64,000 nt of DNA, from contig NC_088204.1 of NCBI RefSeq assembly GCF_037126465.1, positions 75,081,807 through 75,145,806 of the forward strand. The letters are read 5' to 3'. This DNA is from Ornithodoros turicata. Its lineage: Eukaryota > Arthropoda > Arachnida > Ixodida > Argasidae. The notes under the pieces are model-generated. The model ran no database searches and was not told the origin of the DNA. It saw only the letters and a program-made list of their open reading frames with translations. This document shows, piece by piece, positions 1-12,700 of the stretch. Position 1 is the first letter of the stretch; every line of letters starts with the position of its first letter. The position numbers and the translations under genes were made by a program.

Positions 1-1745
1 TATCGAAATTCTCGAGAAGGAAATGTAATAAGAAACGACATCGCACGTTACTTTTGTCCTTCGTTGCAGTCATGTCGCTCGTTACTTGTGCTTCCTAATG
101 TCGTTATATTGCTCGTTACCTTCGTTCTATGTAATGCCGTTGCTTTGTTTTTTAATACCCTTACGTGTTGGTCATGGTCATAATTGTCTCGCTGTGTTGA
201 ACACCGAATCTATTATTATTTTTTCGGCATTTTTGCCGGCACTCGGCATTTTTGTTTTCCAATGCCTGTCTTTGGTCATTTACTTTCGTTTTGATGGTAT
301 TTCTTTATGTCGCTACTTTGATTATATAACGTTTTGTTGTACGTTACAGCCGTTTCACAATGCCTTGAAGTCGCTCGCTATACTTTCGTTCCCTAGTGCC
401 TTCGTGTCCCTTCCGTTCCTTAACGTTGCTATGTCCCTGGATACTTTCGCTCCTTTATGTTCTTATGTCGTTCCTTACCTTCGTTCCTGAATGCCCTTAT
501 GCGGCTCGTTAATTCCGTTCCCTAATGCACATGTATCGCTCGTTATTTTCGTTCATTTATGCCCTCATGGTGCTGTTTACTTTCGTTCATTGATACCCTT
601 ACGTCACTCATTAGCTCCGTTCCCTATAATGCCCCTGTGTCACTCCTTATTCTTGCGTCCCATAATGCACTAAAGTTTCTGTTCACCTTCGTTTTTTAAT
701 GCGCTTATGTCACTCGTTGCTTCCGTTCATCTATGCCCTTATGGTGTTTGTTACTTTCGTTGCTTGATGCCCTTATGTCGCTATTTACTTTCGTTCCCTA
801 ATACCGATATATCGCTCGTTACTTTTGTTCCTTAATCCCCGATGTCGCTCGTTACTTTTGTTCCTATATGTCCGGGTGTTGCTCATTCCTTTCGTTCCAT
901 AACGCCCTTATGTTACTCTACCTTCGTTCCACGATGCAGCTCGTTAGTCCCATTCCCCAATGCTGATATATCACTCGTTACTTTCCTATTCTCATATTTA
1001 CCTATGTCCCTTAATGCCCTATTGTCACTGTCTACCTGTGTTCCTTAATGCTTTCATGTCGCTCTTTACTTTCGTTCCCCAATTCTGATATATCACTCGA
1101 CACCTTCGTTCTCAGATGCTGATATATTCATCGTTACTTTCGTTCCCAAATGCTGATATACCACTCATGAGTTTCGTTCCCAAATGCTGATATATTACTC
1201 GTTAGTTTCGTTCCCTAATGCTTACATATCACTCGTTACCTTCGTTCCCAAATGCTGGTATATTACTCGTTACTTTCGTTTCCTAACGCTGTATATCACC
1301 CGTTACTTTCGTTCCGTAACGCTGATATATCACTCGTTATTTTCGTTCCTAATGCCTTACTATCACTGTTTACCTTCGTTCCTTAACGTCTTACTATCAC
1401 TAATGCCCCTTCGCTGCTTAATGCCTTTCTGTCGCTATTTACTTGCTTTCCCTGGTGCCATATGTTTCTCGTTACTTTCTTTCCTTAAGGCCCTAATACC
1501 GCTGTTTACCTTAATGTCCTCATGTCTTTCGTTCCTCGCGTTCCTCGATACCCTTTGTCGCTCGTTAAATCCGTTTCCTAATGCCCATATATATCGCTCG
1601 TTATTTTCCTTCTGTTATGTCCTGATGTCACTCGCTATTTTCGTTCTGTTGTCGTTCTGTTACTTTCGTACCTTTGTGCACTTATGTCGCCGTTACTTTA
1701 GTTCCTCAATGGTCTAATCTCGTTGTTTACCTTCGTTCCTTAAAG
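1..1745. repeat. Degenerate ~34-bp minisatellite block 1
   Basis: Tandem, strongly diverged copies of a unit of about 34 bp. Its core reads roughly CTCGTTACTTTCGTTCC, followed by a TAATGC box and a variable segment (CCTTATGTCG or TGATATATCA). Spacing is clearest between 1080 and 1340. Open frames across this stretch are rich in Ser, Leu, Phe and Tyr because they translate the repeat; I do not consider them genes. Further blocks of the same repeat lie at 2955-3190 and 3480-3580. Confidence 0.85.
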
Positions 1746-2954
1746 GGGTTGGGACACTTTCATAGATATGGTTCATTATACCATGGACGAATTGAAAAAA
1801 AAAAGAATTCTTTTACATTTCGTCCTCGGCGAGATACAAGCCCTCGAAGACACTCCAGAGCAAAGCGCAGACGCCAGAGAGCTCAGAGTTGCGTCCATAC
1901 TCATTGGCAGCCGTAAGCACGTCACTTCCAGTGCGCTGCCTCACAGGCGGCGGCGAGGGCTGTGACGTCAGAACTGCATGAGTTTCGGTACTTGCGGTGC
2001 CATGGAGGAAGGAAACACAGGAGCGGCCGTTTCGAACTGATTTCCGTGGGGCCACTCTGGCGGTCGCTGCTGTAAAAACAGCCATTACTTCCTGTCCACC
2101 ATATTATCCTCTCTAAAGTTTCGGTTTAGCAACGCTTTGTTCCTCGCGCTGCTTTCCATGCTTTTATACTTTTCCAAAGTCATTTACTTGTACAATGTGA
2201 ACACCATTGCGGAATCAACGTTCTGTTAACGTGTTCTTACCGCGGTTGCGGCTGTCATTCATCAGAAAGCAGCTCTGCCACGGGAATAACGTTTTCTTCG
2301 TAAGTACGTACTTGATCGGTTGTTTCGAACCCCTGTCTGCGAGAGAGTCATCTTGAATCGTTCGTTTGCAAGCTGGCGCTGTGCTACAGCTGCAGATTCA
2401 TTTGATTCCCTCCATTGTTGTACAAGTTTGATTACTGGCATGCTTTAGCTCTTCAGCAAGAAACACACGAAACGCGGCCACGTCGTCACGCAAACGTCGC
2501 TGCCACGAATGATGTTTCTAGTCCTGCGTGCTTGTCCTGCAGACCGTGGCTGGTCTTTTAGAAGAAGGGTAAACCAAGAGTAAACATCCGAACACACACA
2601 AATAAAACTGGACGCGCGGCATTCATCACAATGCAGATATCTGAACTGCAAAACAATCACGACTCCCGTCGTCTGCTTTGGGAGCTGGCCTGCGCATGCT
2701 CTTGGGGTCACGTGAGCGGTCACATGGTAGACAGGAGCACCCCAGAATGCAATGCGAAGGCTTGCACGCCCGTCCCAATGGCAAACAGTTGGAAGGGCCT
2801 CTCCTATGTTTCTTTCCTCCATGCGCGGTGACCACTTTCCCCGCTTCTATTGCACTCTTCGCTGTGAAACTTTCAATGCACGTTCATATCAATGCAAAGA
2901 AACGTCTTTTATGTTGATCTGGAGTAACCTGGAATGACCTGTCGCAACCCCTTT
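1746..2954. other. Interlude between minisatellite blocks, no supported gene
   Basis: Non-repetitive, GC-richer sequence separating two blocks of the 34-bp minisatellite. It contains short open frames on both strands and an A-run at 1794-1803. No translation resembles a known family. If the upstream TECPR1-like gene extends to the left, this is intron. One possible but unsupported exon (to 1912) is discussed under rejected items. Confidence 0.5.
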
Positions 2955-3190
2955 TTTCATTGCCCGCATGTCGCTTGTTGCTTCCGCTCCCTAATGCCGT
3001 ATACCGCTGCTTTCTTTCGAACCTCGATGCCCTTCTGTCACCTATTAGTTCCGTTCCCTATAATGCCCTTCTGTCACTCGTTACTTTGATCCTTGATGTC
3101 TCTTCTTACCTTCGTTTTTTGAATGCCCGTTCATCGCTTGTTACTTTCGTTTATCAATGCCATTATGCCGCTCGTTCTTTTCTTACTCGT
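2955..3190. repeat. Degenerate ~34-bp minisatellite block 2
   Basis: Same diverged repeat as at the left edge (CGTTACTTTCG, TAATGCC boxes). The next 290 bases (3191-3480) are non-repetitive. They include a GGGTTTAAATCC box resembling the B-box of tRNA-derived repeats (near 3360), but nothing that can be called. Confidence 0.75.
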
Positions 3191-3479
3191 TGACACCAAT
3201 CGTGGGGGCAAAAGTTGCTGTGTCAACGGAATTTTTCGCAAGGCAACACAGGAGAACAGTGGGAAATGAGGATGCGACCATCTCTCAACCTGCCACGGGA
3301 CGGTCAGGGGTGTGGGAGCAGCCCCGCGTTCAGTTCGACAGAACTGCTTTTAAGGTCCCAGGGTTTAAATCCAATTCCGAGGAACGCAATACATAACAAT
3401 CAGACACCAAGCTGAAACTTCAAACCTATACGCCTGAAGCGGGACCCCTCAACCAATTGTCGTGTAAATGTTTGTGCTT

Positions 3480-3588
3480 TTTCTTCCTTATATGCTCTGA
3501 TGTCACTCGCTACTTTCGGTCAGTTGTCTAATGTTCGTTACTTTCGTATCTTTATTCCATTGTGTCGCCGTTACTTTCGCCGTTGCAG
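3480..3588. repeat. Minisatellite remnant adjoining a splice acceptor
   Basis: Three or so degraded 34-bp units (TGTCACTCGCTACTTTCGG, TTCGTTACTTTCGTATC, TGTCGCCGTTACTTTCGCCG) run directly into the TTGCAG acceptor at 3583-3588 before the first TECPR1-like exon. The pyrimidine tract of that acceptor therefore appears to be made of repeat sequence. Confidence 0.6.
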
Positions 3589-3710
3589 GTGACCCTAGTA
3601 ATAAAAGAGCTCAAGAAAGGCCACCGGGCAGAATCGCCGTCTTATGCCGTTTAGCGCAACGGCGCATCAGGGTAACGGATGCCTTAAAGGATGGCGACGC
3701 TGTGGATATG
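3589..3710 (+). CDS. TECPR1: TECPR1-like gene 1, exon a (pre-PH linker)
   Basis: Starts after TTGCAG and ends before GTAACA. Read with two leading bases completing a split codon it gives 40 further codons ending KDGDAVDM. The segment LAQRRIRVTDALKDGDAVDM lines up without gaps, though weakly, with the helical stretch that directly precedes the QSVWVKT motif of vertebrate TECPR1. A 69-bp intron and a phase-0 junction connect it to the next exon. This is the least certain exon of the set, because similarity is modest and its acceptor sits in minisatellite sequence. Confidence 0.6.
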
Positions 3711-6700
3711 GTAACACTATTGCCTGACGCTCCTACCAGTTGATAACTCACGGCATTATGACGGCCAATGCTATTTCAGCAATCAATATGGGTGAAAACA
3801 GCGAGACCGCTCATCTGTACCAATCCACTAGAGCAAGTCCAGTGCACGTTGGAACTGGAAAGTTCGATCGTGGAAGGTGTGGAGTCTGTAGCGATACGAC
3901 TGGAGTACACCAAGGGTGAACGAGAAGAGAAGGTATGGGCATAAGTTGTAGTTTTTACGTTTGTTTGTCTGTTTGTCTCGTAGTGTTCATGCATTGGCAC
4001 GGGTCCAAATTCCCATTGAGCACGATTACAGCAAGCACTCGTTGTGACCATATTAACCAGTGGAGTGCAGCTGTAGCTTCCACAGTTTCGCCACGAAAAC
4101 CACCGCCCCTCTTGACCACGTGATCATCCGTAACGAATCACGACAAATTAGCCGGAAAACGGCGGCAAAAAGCGCGCGCTGGCTGATCGAACTGCGCATG
4201 TGCGCTGCGTGCCCTCTCCATACCCTCTCACTCGAATTCTCCCCCCCCCCTCTGTTCCGAGCGCTTCGTCAGGCCATCTGCTAATATTATCGAGAAGCAG
4301 ATAATGAAAATCCAGAAGGCGAAGGAATTCACGTGTACAAATTTATTGACACGGTAAACATATAAACAAGAAGCAACATTTGAATGCAAGTAAATGTACA
4401 CGATTATTACAGAATACTGTAGCATAAATAAAGAATAAATAGTGCCGAGCAACAGCAAGCGTGACTATCATGTTATACAATCCTTAAGGGAACCTATTAG
4501 GTTTGGAGAAAGTAGATATTATTACACACATACATAGCACGTGATGAGTCGCAGAAGCCATCCTCTTCATCCCAGCACAAATGTAGAATTTTCAGGTGAC
4601 AGGGGCCACATGCTCGCGAATCGCAAGGCCACGAACAGCTGTCGGCGTCTAAATTAAAAAACAGGAACCTGTTAATGATATGGTAAACCCGAGCACAGGC
4701 AACGTTAATTGGCTGAATACGCTATGTAAGACACGCTATCGTTACGCGCCTAATGACAAAATTCGAGGAGCCCGGCGTACGCGTTGCATGCTGTTTTCCT
4801 TTTCATGCACACCAGTGTATTAAACATAAGCATTCAAATCGCGCAACAAAACGCAACAAGTAACGCCACGCATAATCATCTAACAGATCATGAGTGATAA
4901 CCGGCAGAAAGTGATGTAAAACGGGACAAGGCGTACCTCCATACACACAGTTAGGCGACAGTATTAAACGTCTGATCACTGACATGCATCATACGTTTGT
5001 ATGCTTACCTTTCATTCAGGCGTTCGTCCATGGCTCGAACATCTTCGAAATCCACGAAACGAAATCACCGACTCCTCACATACGTAGACGCAGCTACACA
5101 ACGGTCAGACGGGTCGGCGCCTTGGAGAAACGAACGCGGGAGAATCCACCGGTTAAATGAGCCTCAGCCAATCATGATCGAGAAAGGTCACGTGAGGAAC
5201 CGGAGTCAATGGAAAGTAAATAGCCGGAATTTGGCGGGAAATGCCAGCGGCGACACTATTTTCGCGGCGGCGAAACCCGCTTACTGTGCCTCCTCTGATA
5301 TTAACGACGTGATTTGGAACCTGCACCAAAGGAAGGTTTCGACATAAACGGTAGTTCGATAAAAGTGGCAGGAAAATGGAGACTCGAGAACATGACGATG
5401 GCTTTAGAACAAGTGCTGAAGCAAGCAAACACACCCTGTAGCGATGAGCGCCTTGGTAGCCTTTTAATTGATGTGTAAAAGAAAGAACGAAACGTCTGCA
5501 TCTTTGGACATTCGGCTGAACTATATTTAAATGTGTTAACTTCATGGGGCCATCGTTGGCGGAAAATTCTTGGCAAAATTTGACACCTTGAAAGGGACTT
5601 CAACGTAATACGCTAGTCATAACAAAGCCATAGTCTAGTTGACACCTTCAAAGAGAATATAACGTAAAACGCTAGTCATAACAAAGCACATGTCTATTTG
5701 ACACCTTGAAAGGGAATACAACGTAAAACGCTAGTCATAACAAAGCACATGTCTATTTGACACCTTGAAAGGGACTTAAACGTAATATCTAGTCATAACA
5801 AAGCACATGTCTAGTTGACACCTTGAAAGAGAATATAACGCAAAACGCTAGTCATAACAAACCACATGTCTATTTGACACCTTGAAAGGGAATACAACGT
5901 AAAACGCTAGTCATAACAAAGCACATGTCTAGTTGACACCTTGAAAGGGAATACAACGTAAAACGCTAGTCATAACATAGCACATGTCTAGTTGACACCT
6001 TGAAAGGGAATACATCGTAAAACGCTAGTCACAACAAAGCACATGTCTAGTTGACACCTTGAAAGAGAATATAACGTAAAACGCCAGTCATAACAAAGCA
6101 CATGTCTATTTGACACATTGAAAGGGACTTCAACGTAATATCTAGTCACAACAAAGCACATGTCTATTTGACACCTTGAAAGGGACTTCAACGTAATATC
6201 TAGTCATAACAAAGCACATGTCTAGTTGACACCTTGAAAGGGAATACAACGTAAAACGCTAGTCATAACAAAGCACATGTCTATTTGACACCTTGAAAGG
6301 GAATACAACGTAAAACGCTAGTCATAACAAAGCACATGTCTAGTTGACACCTTGAAAGGGAATACAACGTAAAACGCTACTCATAACAAAGCACATGTCT
6401 ATTTGACACCTTGAAAGGGAATACAACGTAAAACGCTAGTCATAACAAAGCGCATGTCTAGTTGACACCTTGAAAGAGAATATAACGTATAACGCTAGTC
6501 ATAACAAAGCACATGTCTATTTGACACCTTGAAAGGGACTTCAACGTAATATCTAGTCATAACAAAGCACATGTCTAGTTGACACCTTGAAAGGGACTTC
6601 AACGTAATATCTAGTCATAACAAAGCACATGTCTAGTTGACACCTTGAAAGGGACTTCAACGTAATATCTAGTCATAACAAAGCACATGTCTAGTTGACA

Positions 6701-9700
6701 CCTTGAAAGGGACTTCAACGTAACATCTAGTCATAACAAAGCACATGTCTAGTTGACACCTTGAAAGGGAACACAACGTAAAACGCAAGTCATAACAAAG
6801 CACGTGTTATTTGGCAACCTGAAAGGGAATTCAACATAACAAGCTAGTCATAACAAAGCACATGTCTAGTTGACACCTTGAAAGGGAATACAACTTAAAA
6901 CGCTAGTCATAACAAAGCACATGTCTAGTTGACACCTTGAAAGGGAATACAACGTAAAACGCTAGTCATAACAAAGCACATGTCTATTTGACACGTTGAA
7001 AGGGAATACAACGTAAAACGCTAGTCATAACAAAGCACATGTCTAGTTGACACCTTGAAAGAGAATATAACGTAAAACGCTAGTCATAACAAAGCACATG
7101 TCTATTTGACACCTTGAAAGGGACTTCAACGTAATATCTAGTCATAACAAAGCACATGTCTAGTTGACACCTTGAAAGGGACTTCAACGTAATATCTAGT
7201 CATAACAAAGCACACGTCTAGTTGACACCTTGAAAGAGAATATAACGTAAAACGCTAGTCATAACAAAGCACATGTCTATTTGACACCTTGAAAGGGACT
7301 TCAACGTAATATCTAGTCATAACAAAGCACATGTCTAGTTGACACCTTGAAAGGGACTTCAACGTAATATCTAGTAATAACAAAGCACATGTCTAGTTGA
7401 CACCTTGAAAGGGACTTCAACGTAATATCTAGTCATAACAAAGCACATGTCTAGTTGACACCTTGAAAGGGACTTCAACGTAATATCTAGTCATAACAAA
7501 GCACATGTCTAGTTGACACCTTGAAAGAGAATATAACGCAAAACGCTAGTCATAACAAACCACATGTCTATTTGACACCTTGAAAGGGAATACAACGTAA
7601 TATCTAGTCATAACAAAGCACATGTCTAGTTGACACCTTGAAAGGGAATACAACGTAAAACGCTAGTCATAACAAAGCACATGTCTATTTGACACCTTGA
7701 AAGGGAATACAACGTAAAACGCTAGTCATAACAAAGCACATGTCTAGTTGACACCTTGAAAGGGAATACAACGTAAAACGCTACTCATAACAAAGCACAT
7801 GTCTATTTGACACCTTGAAAGGGAATACAACGTAAAACGCTAGTCATAACAAAGCGCATGTCTAGTTGACACCTTGAAAGAGAATATAACGTATAACGCT
7901 AGTCATAACAAAGCACATGTCTATTTGACACCTTGAAAGGGACTTCAACGTAATATCTAGTCATAACAAAGCACATGTCTAGTTGACACCTTGAAAGGGA
8001 CTTCAACGTAATATCTAGTCATAACAAAGCACATGTCTACTTGACACCTTGAAAGAGAATATAACGTAAAACGCTAGTCATAACAAAGCACATGTCTATT
8101 TGACACCTTGAAAGGGAATACAACATAAAACGTTAGTCATAACAAAGCACATGTCTAGTTGACACCTTGAAAGAGAATATAACGTAAAACGCTAGTCATA
8201 ACAAAGCACATGTCTATTTGACACCTTGAAAGGGACTTCAACGTAATATCTAGTCATAACAAAGCACATGTCTATTTGACACCTTGAAAGGGACTTCAAC
8301 GTAATATCTAGTCATAACAAAGCACATGTCTAGTTGACACCTTGAAAGGGACTTCAACGTAATATCTAGTCATAACAAAGCACACGTCTAGTTGACACCT
8401 TGAAAGAGAATATAACGTAAAACGCTAGTCATAACAAAGCACATGTCTATTTGACACATTGAAAGGGACTTCAACGTAATATCTAGTCACAACAAAGCAC
8501 ATGTCTATTTGACACCTTGAAAGGGACTTCAACGTAATATCTAGTCATAACAAAGCACATGTCTAGTTGACACCTTGAAAGGGAATACAACGTAAAACGC
8601 TAGTCATAACAAAGCACATGTCTATTTGACACCTTGAAAGGGAATACAACGTAAAACGCTAGTCATAACAAAGCACATGTCTAGTTGACACCTGGAAAGG
8701 GAATACAACGTAAAACGCTACTCGTAACAAAGCACATGTCTATTTGACACCTTGAAAGGGAATACAACGTAAAACGCTAGTCATAACAAAGCGCATGTCT
8801 AGTTGACACCTTGAAAGAGAATATAACGTATAACGCTAGTCATAACAAAGCACATGTCTATTTGACACCTTGAAAGGGACTTCAACGTAATATCTAGTCA
8901 TAACAAAGCACATGTCTAGTTGACACCTTGAAAGGGACTTCAACGTAATATCTAGTCATAACAAAGCACATGTCTAGTTGACACCTTGAAAGGGACTTCA
9001 ACGTAATATCTAGTCATAACAAAGCACATGTCTAGTTGACACCTTGAAAGGGAACACAACGTAAAACGCAAGTCATAACAAAGCACGTGTTATTTGGCAA
9101 CCTGAAAGGGAATTCAACATAACAAGCTAGTCATAACAAAGCACATGTCTAGTTGACACCTTGAAAGGGAATACAACGTAAAACGCTAGTCATAACAAAG
9201 CACATGTCTAGTTGACACCTTGAAAGGGAATACAACGTAAAACGCTAGTCATAACAAAGCACATGTCTATTTGACACGTTGAAGGGGAATACAACGTAAA
9301 ACGCTAGTCATAACAAAGCACATGTCTAGTTGACACCTTGAAAGAGAATATAACGTAAAACGCTAGTCATAACAAAGCACATGTCTATTTGACACCTTGA
9401 AAGGGACTTCAACGTAATATCTAGTCATAACAAAGCACATGTCTAGTTGACACCTTGAAAGGGACTTCAACGTAATATCTAGTCATAACAAAGCACATGT
9501 CTACTTGACACCTTGAAAGAGAATATAACGTAAAACGCTAGTCATAACAAAGCACATGTCTATTTGACACCTTGAAAGGGAATACAACGTAAAACGTTAG
9601 TCATAACAAAGCACATGTCTAGTTGACACCTTGAAAGAGAATATAACGTAAAACGCTAGTCATAACAAAGCACATGTCTATTTGACACCTTGAAAGGGAC

Positions 9701-12700
9701 TTCAACGTAATATCTAGTCATAACAAAGCACATGTCTATTTGACACCTTGAAAGGGGCTTCAACGTAATATCTAGTCATAACAAAGCACATGTCTAGTTG
9801 ACACCTTGAAAGGGACTTCAACGTAATATCTAGTCATAACAAAGCACACGTCTAGTTGACACCTTGAAAGAGAATATAACGTAAAACGCTAGTCATAACA
9901 AAGCACATGTCTATTTGACACCTTGAAAGAGAATATAACGCAAAACGCTAGTCATAACAAACCACATGTCTATTTGACACCTTGAAAGGGAATACAACGT
10001 AATATCTAGTCATAACAAAGCACATGTCTATTTGACACCTTGAAAGGGAATACAACGTAAAACGCTAGTCATAACAAAGCGCATGTCTAGTTGACACCTT
10101 GAAAGAGAATATAACGTATAACGCTAGTCATAACAAAGCACATGTCTATTTGACACCTTGAAAGGGACTTCAACGTAATATCTAGTCATAACAAAGCACA
10201 TGTCTAGTTGACACCTTGAAAGGGACTTCAACGTAATATCTAGTCATAACAAAGCACATGTCTATTTGACACCTTGAAAGGGACTTAAACGTAATATCTA
10301 GTCATAACAAAGCACATGTCTAGTTGACACCTTGAAAGAGAATATAACGCAAAACGCTAGTCATAACAAACCACATGTCTATTTGACACCTTGAAAGGGA
10401 ATACAACGTAAAACGCTAGTCATAACAAAGCACATGTCTAGTTGACACCTTGAAAGGGAATACAACGTAAAACGCTAGTCATAACAAAGCACATGTCTAG
10501 TTGACACCTTGAAAGGGAATACATCGTAAAACGCTAGTCACAACAAAGCACATGTCTAGTTGACACCTTGAAAGAGAATATAACGTAAAACGCCAGTCAT
10601 AACAAAGCACATGTCTATTTGACACATTGAAAGGGACTTCAACGTAATATCTAGTCACAACAAAGCACATGTCTATTTGACACCTTGAAAGGGACTTCAA
10701 CGTAATATCTAGTCATAACAAAGCACATGTCTAGTTGACACCTTGAAAGGGAATACAACGTAAAACGGTAGTCATAACAAAGCACATGTCTATTTGACAC
10801 CTTGAAAGGGAATACAACGTAAAACGCTAGTCATAACAAAGCACATGTCTAGTTGACACCTTGAAAGGGAATACAACGTAAAACGCTACTCATAACAAAG
10901 CACATGTCTATTTGACACCTTGAAAGGGAATACAACGTAAAACGCTAGTCATAACAAAGCGCATGTCTAGTTGACACCTTGAAAGAGAATATAACGTATA
11001 ACGCTAGTCATAACAAAGCACATGTCTATTTGACACCTTGAAAGGGACTTCAACGTAATATCTAGTCATAACAAAGCACAGGTCTAGTTGACACCTTGAA
11101 AGGGACTTCAACGTAATATCTAGTCATAACAAAGCACATGTCTAGTTGACACCTTGAAAGGGACTTCAACGTAATATCTAGTCATAACAAAGCACATGTC
11201 TAGTTGACACCTTGAAAGGGACTTCAACGTAACATCTAGTCATAACAAAGCACATGTCTAGTTGACACCTTGAAAGGGAACACAACGTAAAACGCAAGTC
11301 ATAACAAAGCACGTGTTATTTGGCAACCTGAAAGGGAATTCAACATAACAAGCTAGTCATAACAAAGCACATGTCTAGTTGACACCTTGAAAGGGAATAC
11401 AACTTAAAACGCTAGTCATAACAAAGCACATGTCTAGTTGACACCTTGAAAGGGAATACAACGTAAAACGCTAGTCATAACAAAGCACATGTCTATTTGA
11501 CACGTTGAAAGGGAATACAACGTAAAACGCTAGTCATAACAAAGCACATGTCTAGTTGACACCTTGAAAGAGAATATAACGTAAAACGCTAGTCATAACA
11601 AAGCACATGTCTATTGGACACCTTGAAAGGGACTTCAACGTAATATCTAGTCATAACAAAGCACATGTCTAGTTGACACCTTGAAAGGGACTTCAACGTA
11701 ATATCTAGTCATAACAAAGCACACGTCTAGTTGACACCTTGAAAGAGAATATAACGTAAAACGCTAGTCATAACAAAGCACATGTCTATTTGACACCTTG
11801 AAAGGGACTTCAACGTAATATCTAGTCATAACAAAGCACATGTCTAGTTGACACCTTGAAAGGGACTTCAACGTAATATCTAGTAATAACAAAGCACATG
11901 TCTAGTTGACACCTTGAAAGGGACTTCAACGTAATATCTAGTCATAACAAAGCACATGTCTAGTTGACACCTTGAAAGGGACTTCAACGTAATATCTAGT
12001 CATAACAAAGCACATGTCTAGTTGACACCTTGAAAGAGAATATAACGCAAAACGCTAGTCATAACAAACCACATGTCTATTTGACACCTTGAAAGGGAAT
12101 ACAACGTAATATCTAGTCATAACAAAGCACATGTCTAGTTGACACCTTGAAAGGGAATACAACGTAAAACGCTAGTCATAACAAAGCACATGTCTATTTG
12201 ACACCTTGAAAGGGAATACAACGTAAAACGCTAGTCATAACAAAGCACATGTCTAGTTGACACCTTGAAAGGGAATACAACGTAAAACGCTACTCATAAC
12301 AAAGCACATGTCTATTTGACACCTTGAAAGGGAATACAACGTAAAACGCTAGTCATAACAAAGCGCATGTCTAGTTGACACCTTGAAAGAGAATATAACG
12401 TATAACGCTAGTCATAACAAAGCACATGTCTATTTGACACCTTGAAAGGGACTTCAACGTAATATCTAGTCATAACAAAGCACATGTCTAGTTGACACCT
12501 TGAAAGGGACTTCAACGTAATATCTAGTCATAACAAAGCACATGTCTACTTGACACCTTGAAAGAGAATATAACGTAAAACGCTAGTCATAACAAAGCAC
12601 ATGTCTATTTGACACCTTGAAAGGGAATACAACGTAAAACGTTAGTCATAACAAAGCACATGTCTAGTTGACACCTTGAAAGAGAATATAACGTAAAACG

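Noticed and set aside
86..1717. Open frames of 68-177 codons on the + strand in block 1
   Set aside because: They translate the 34-bp minisatellite; composition is Leu/Ser/Phe/Tyr-rich and periodic, with no domain.
1850..1912. Possible upstream exon of TECPR1-like gene 1 ending at GGCAGCC/GTAAGC
   Set aside because: The frame is open and its phase (one trailing base) would fit exon a, but the translation (LEDTPEQSADARELRVASIL) shows no similarity I can defend and the acceptor is weak.
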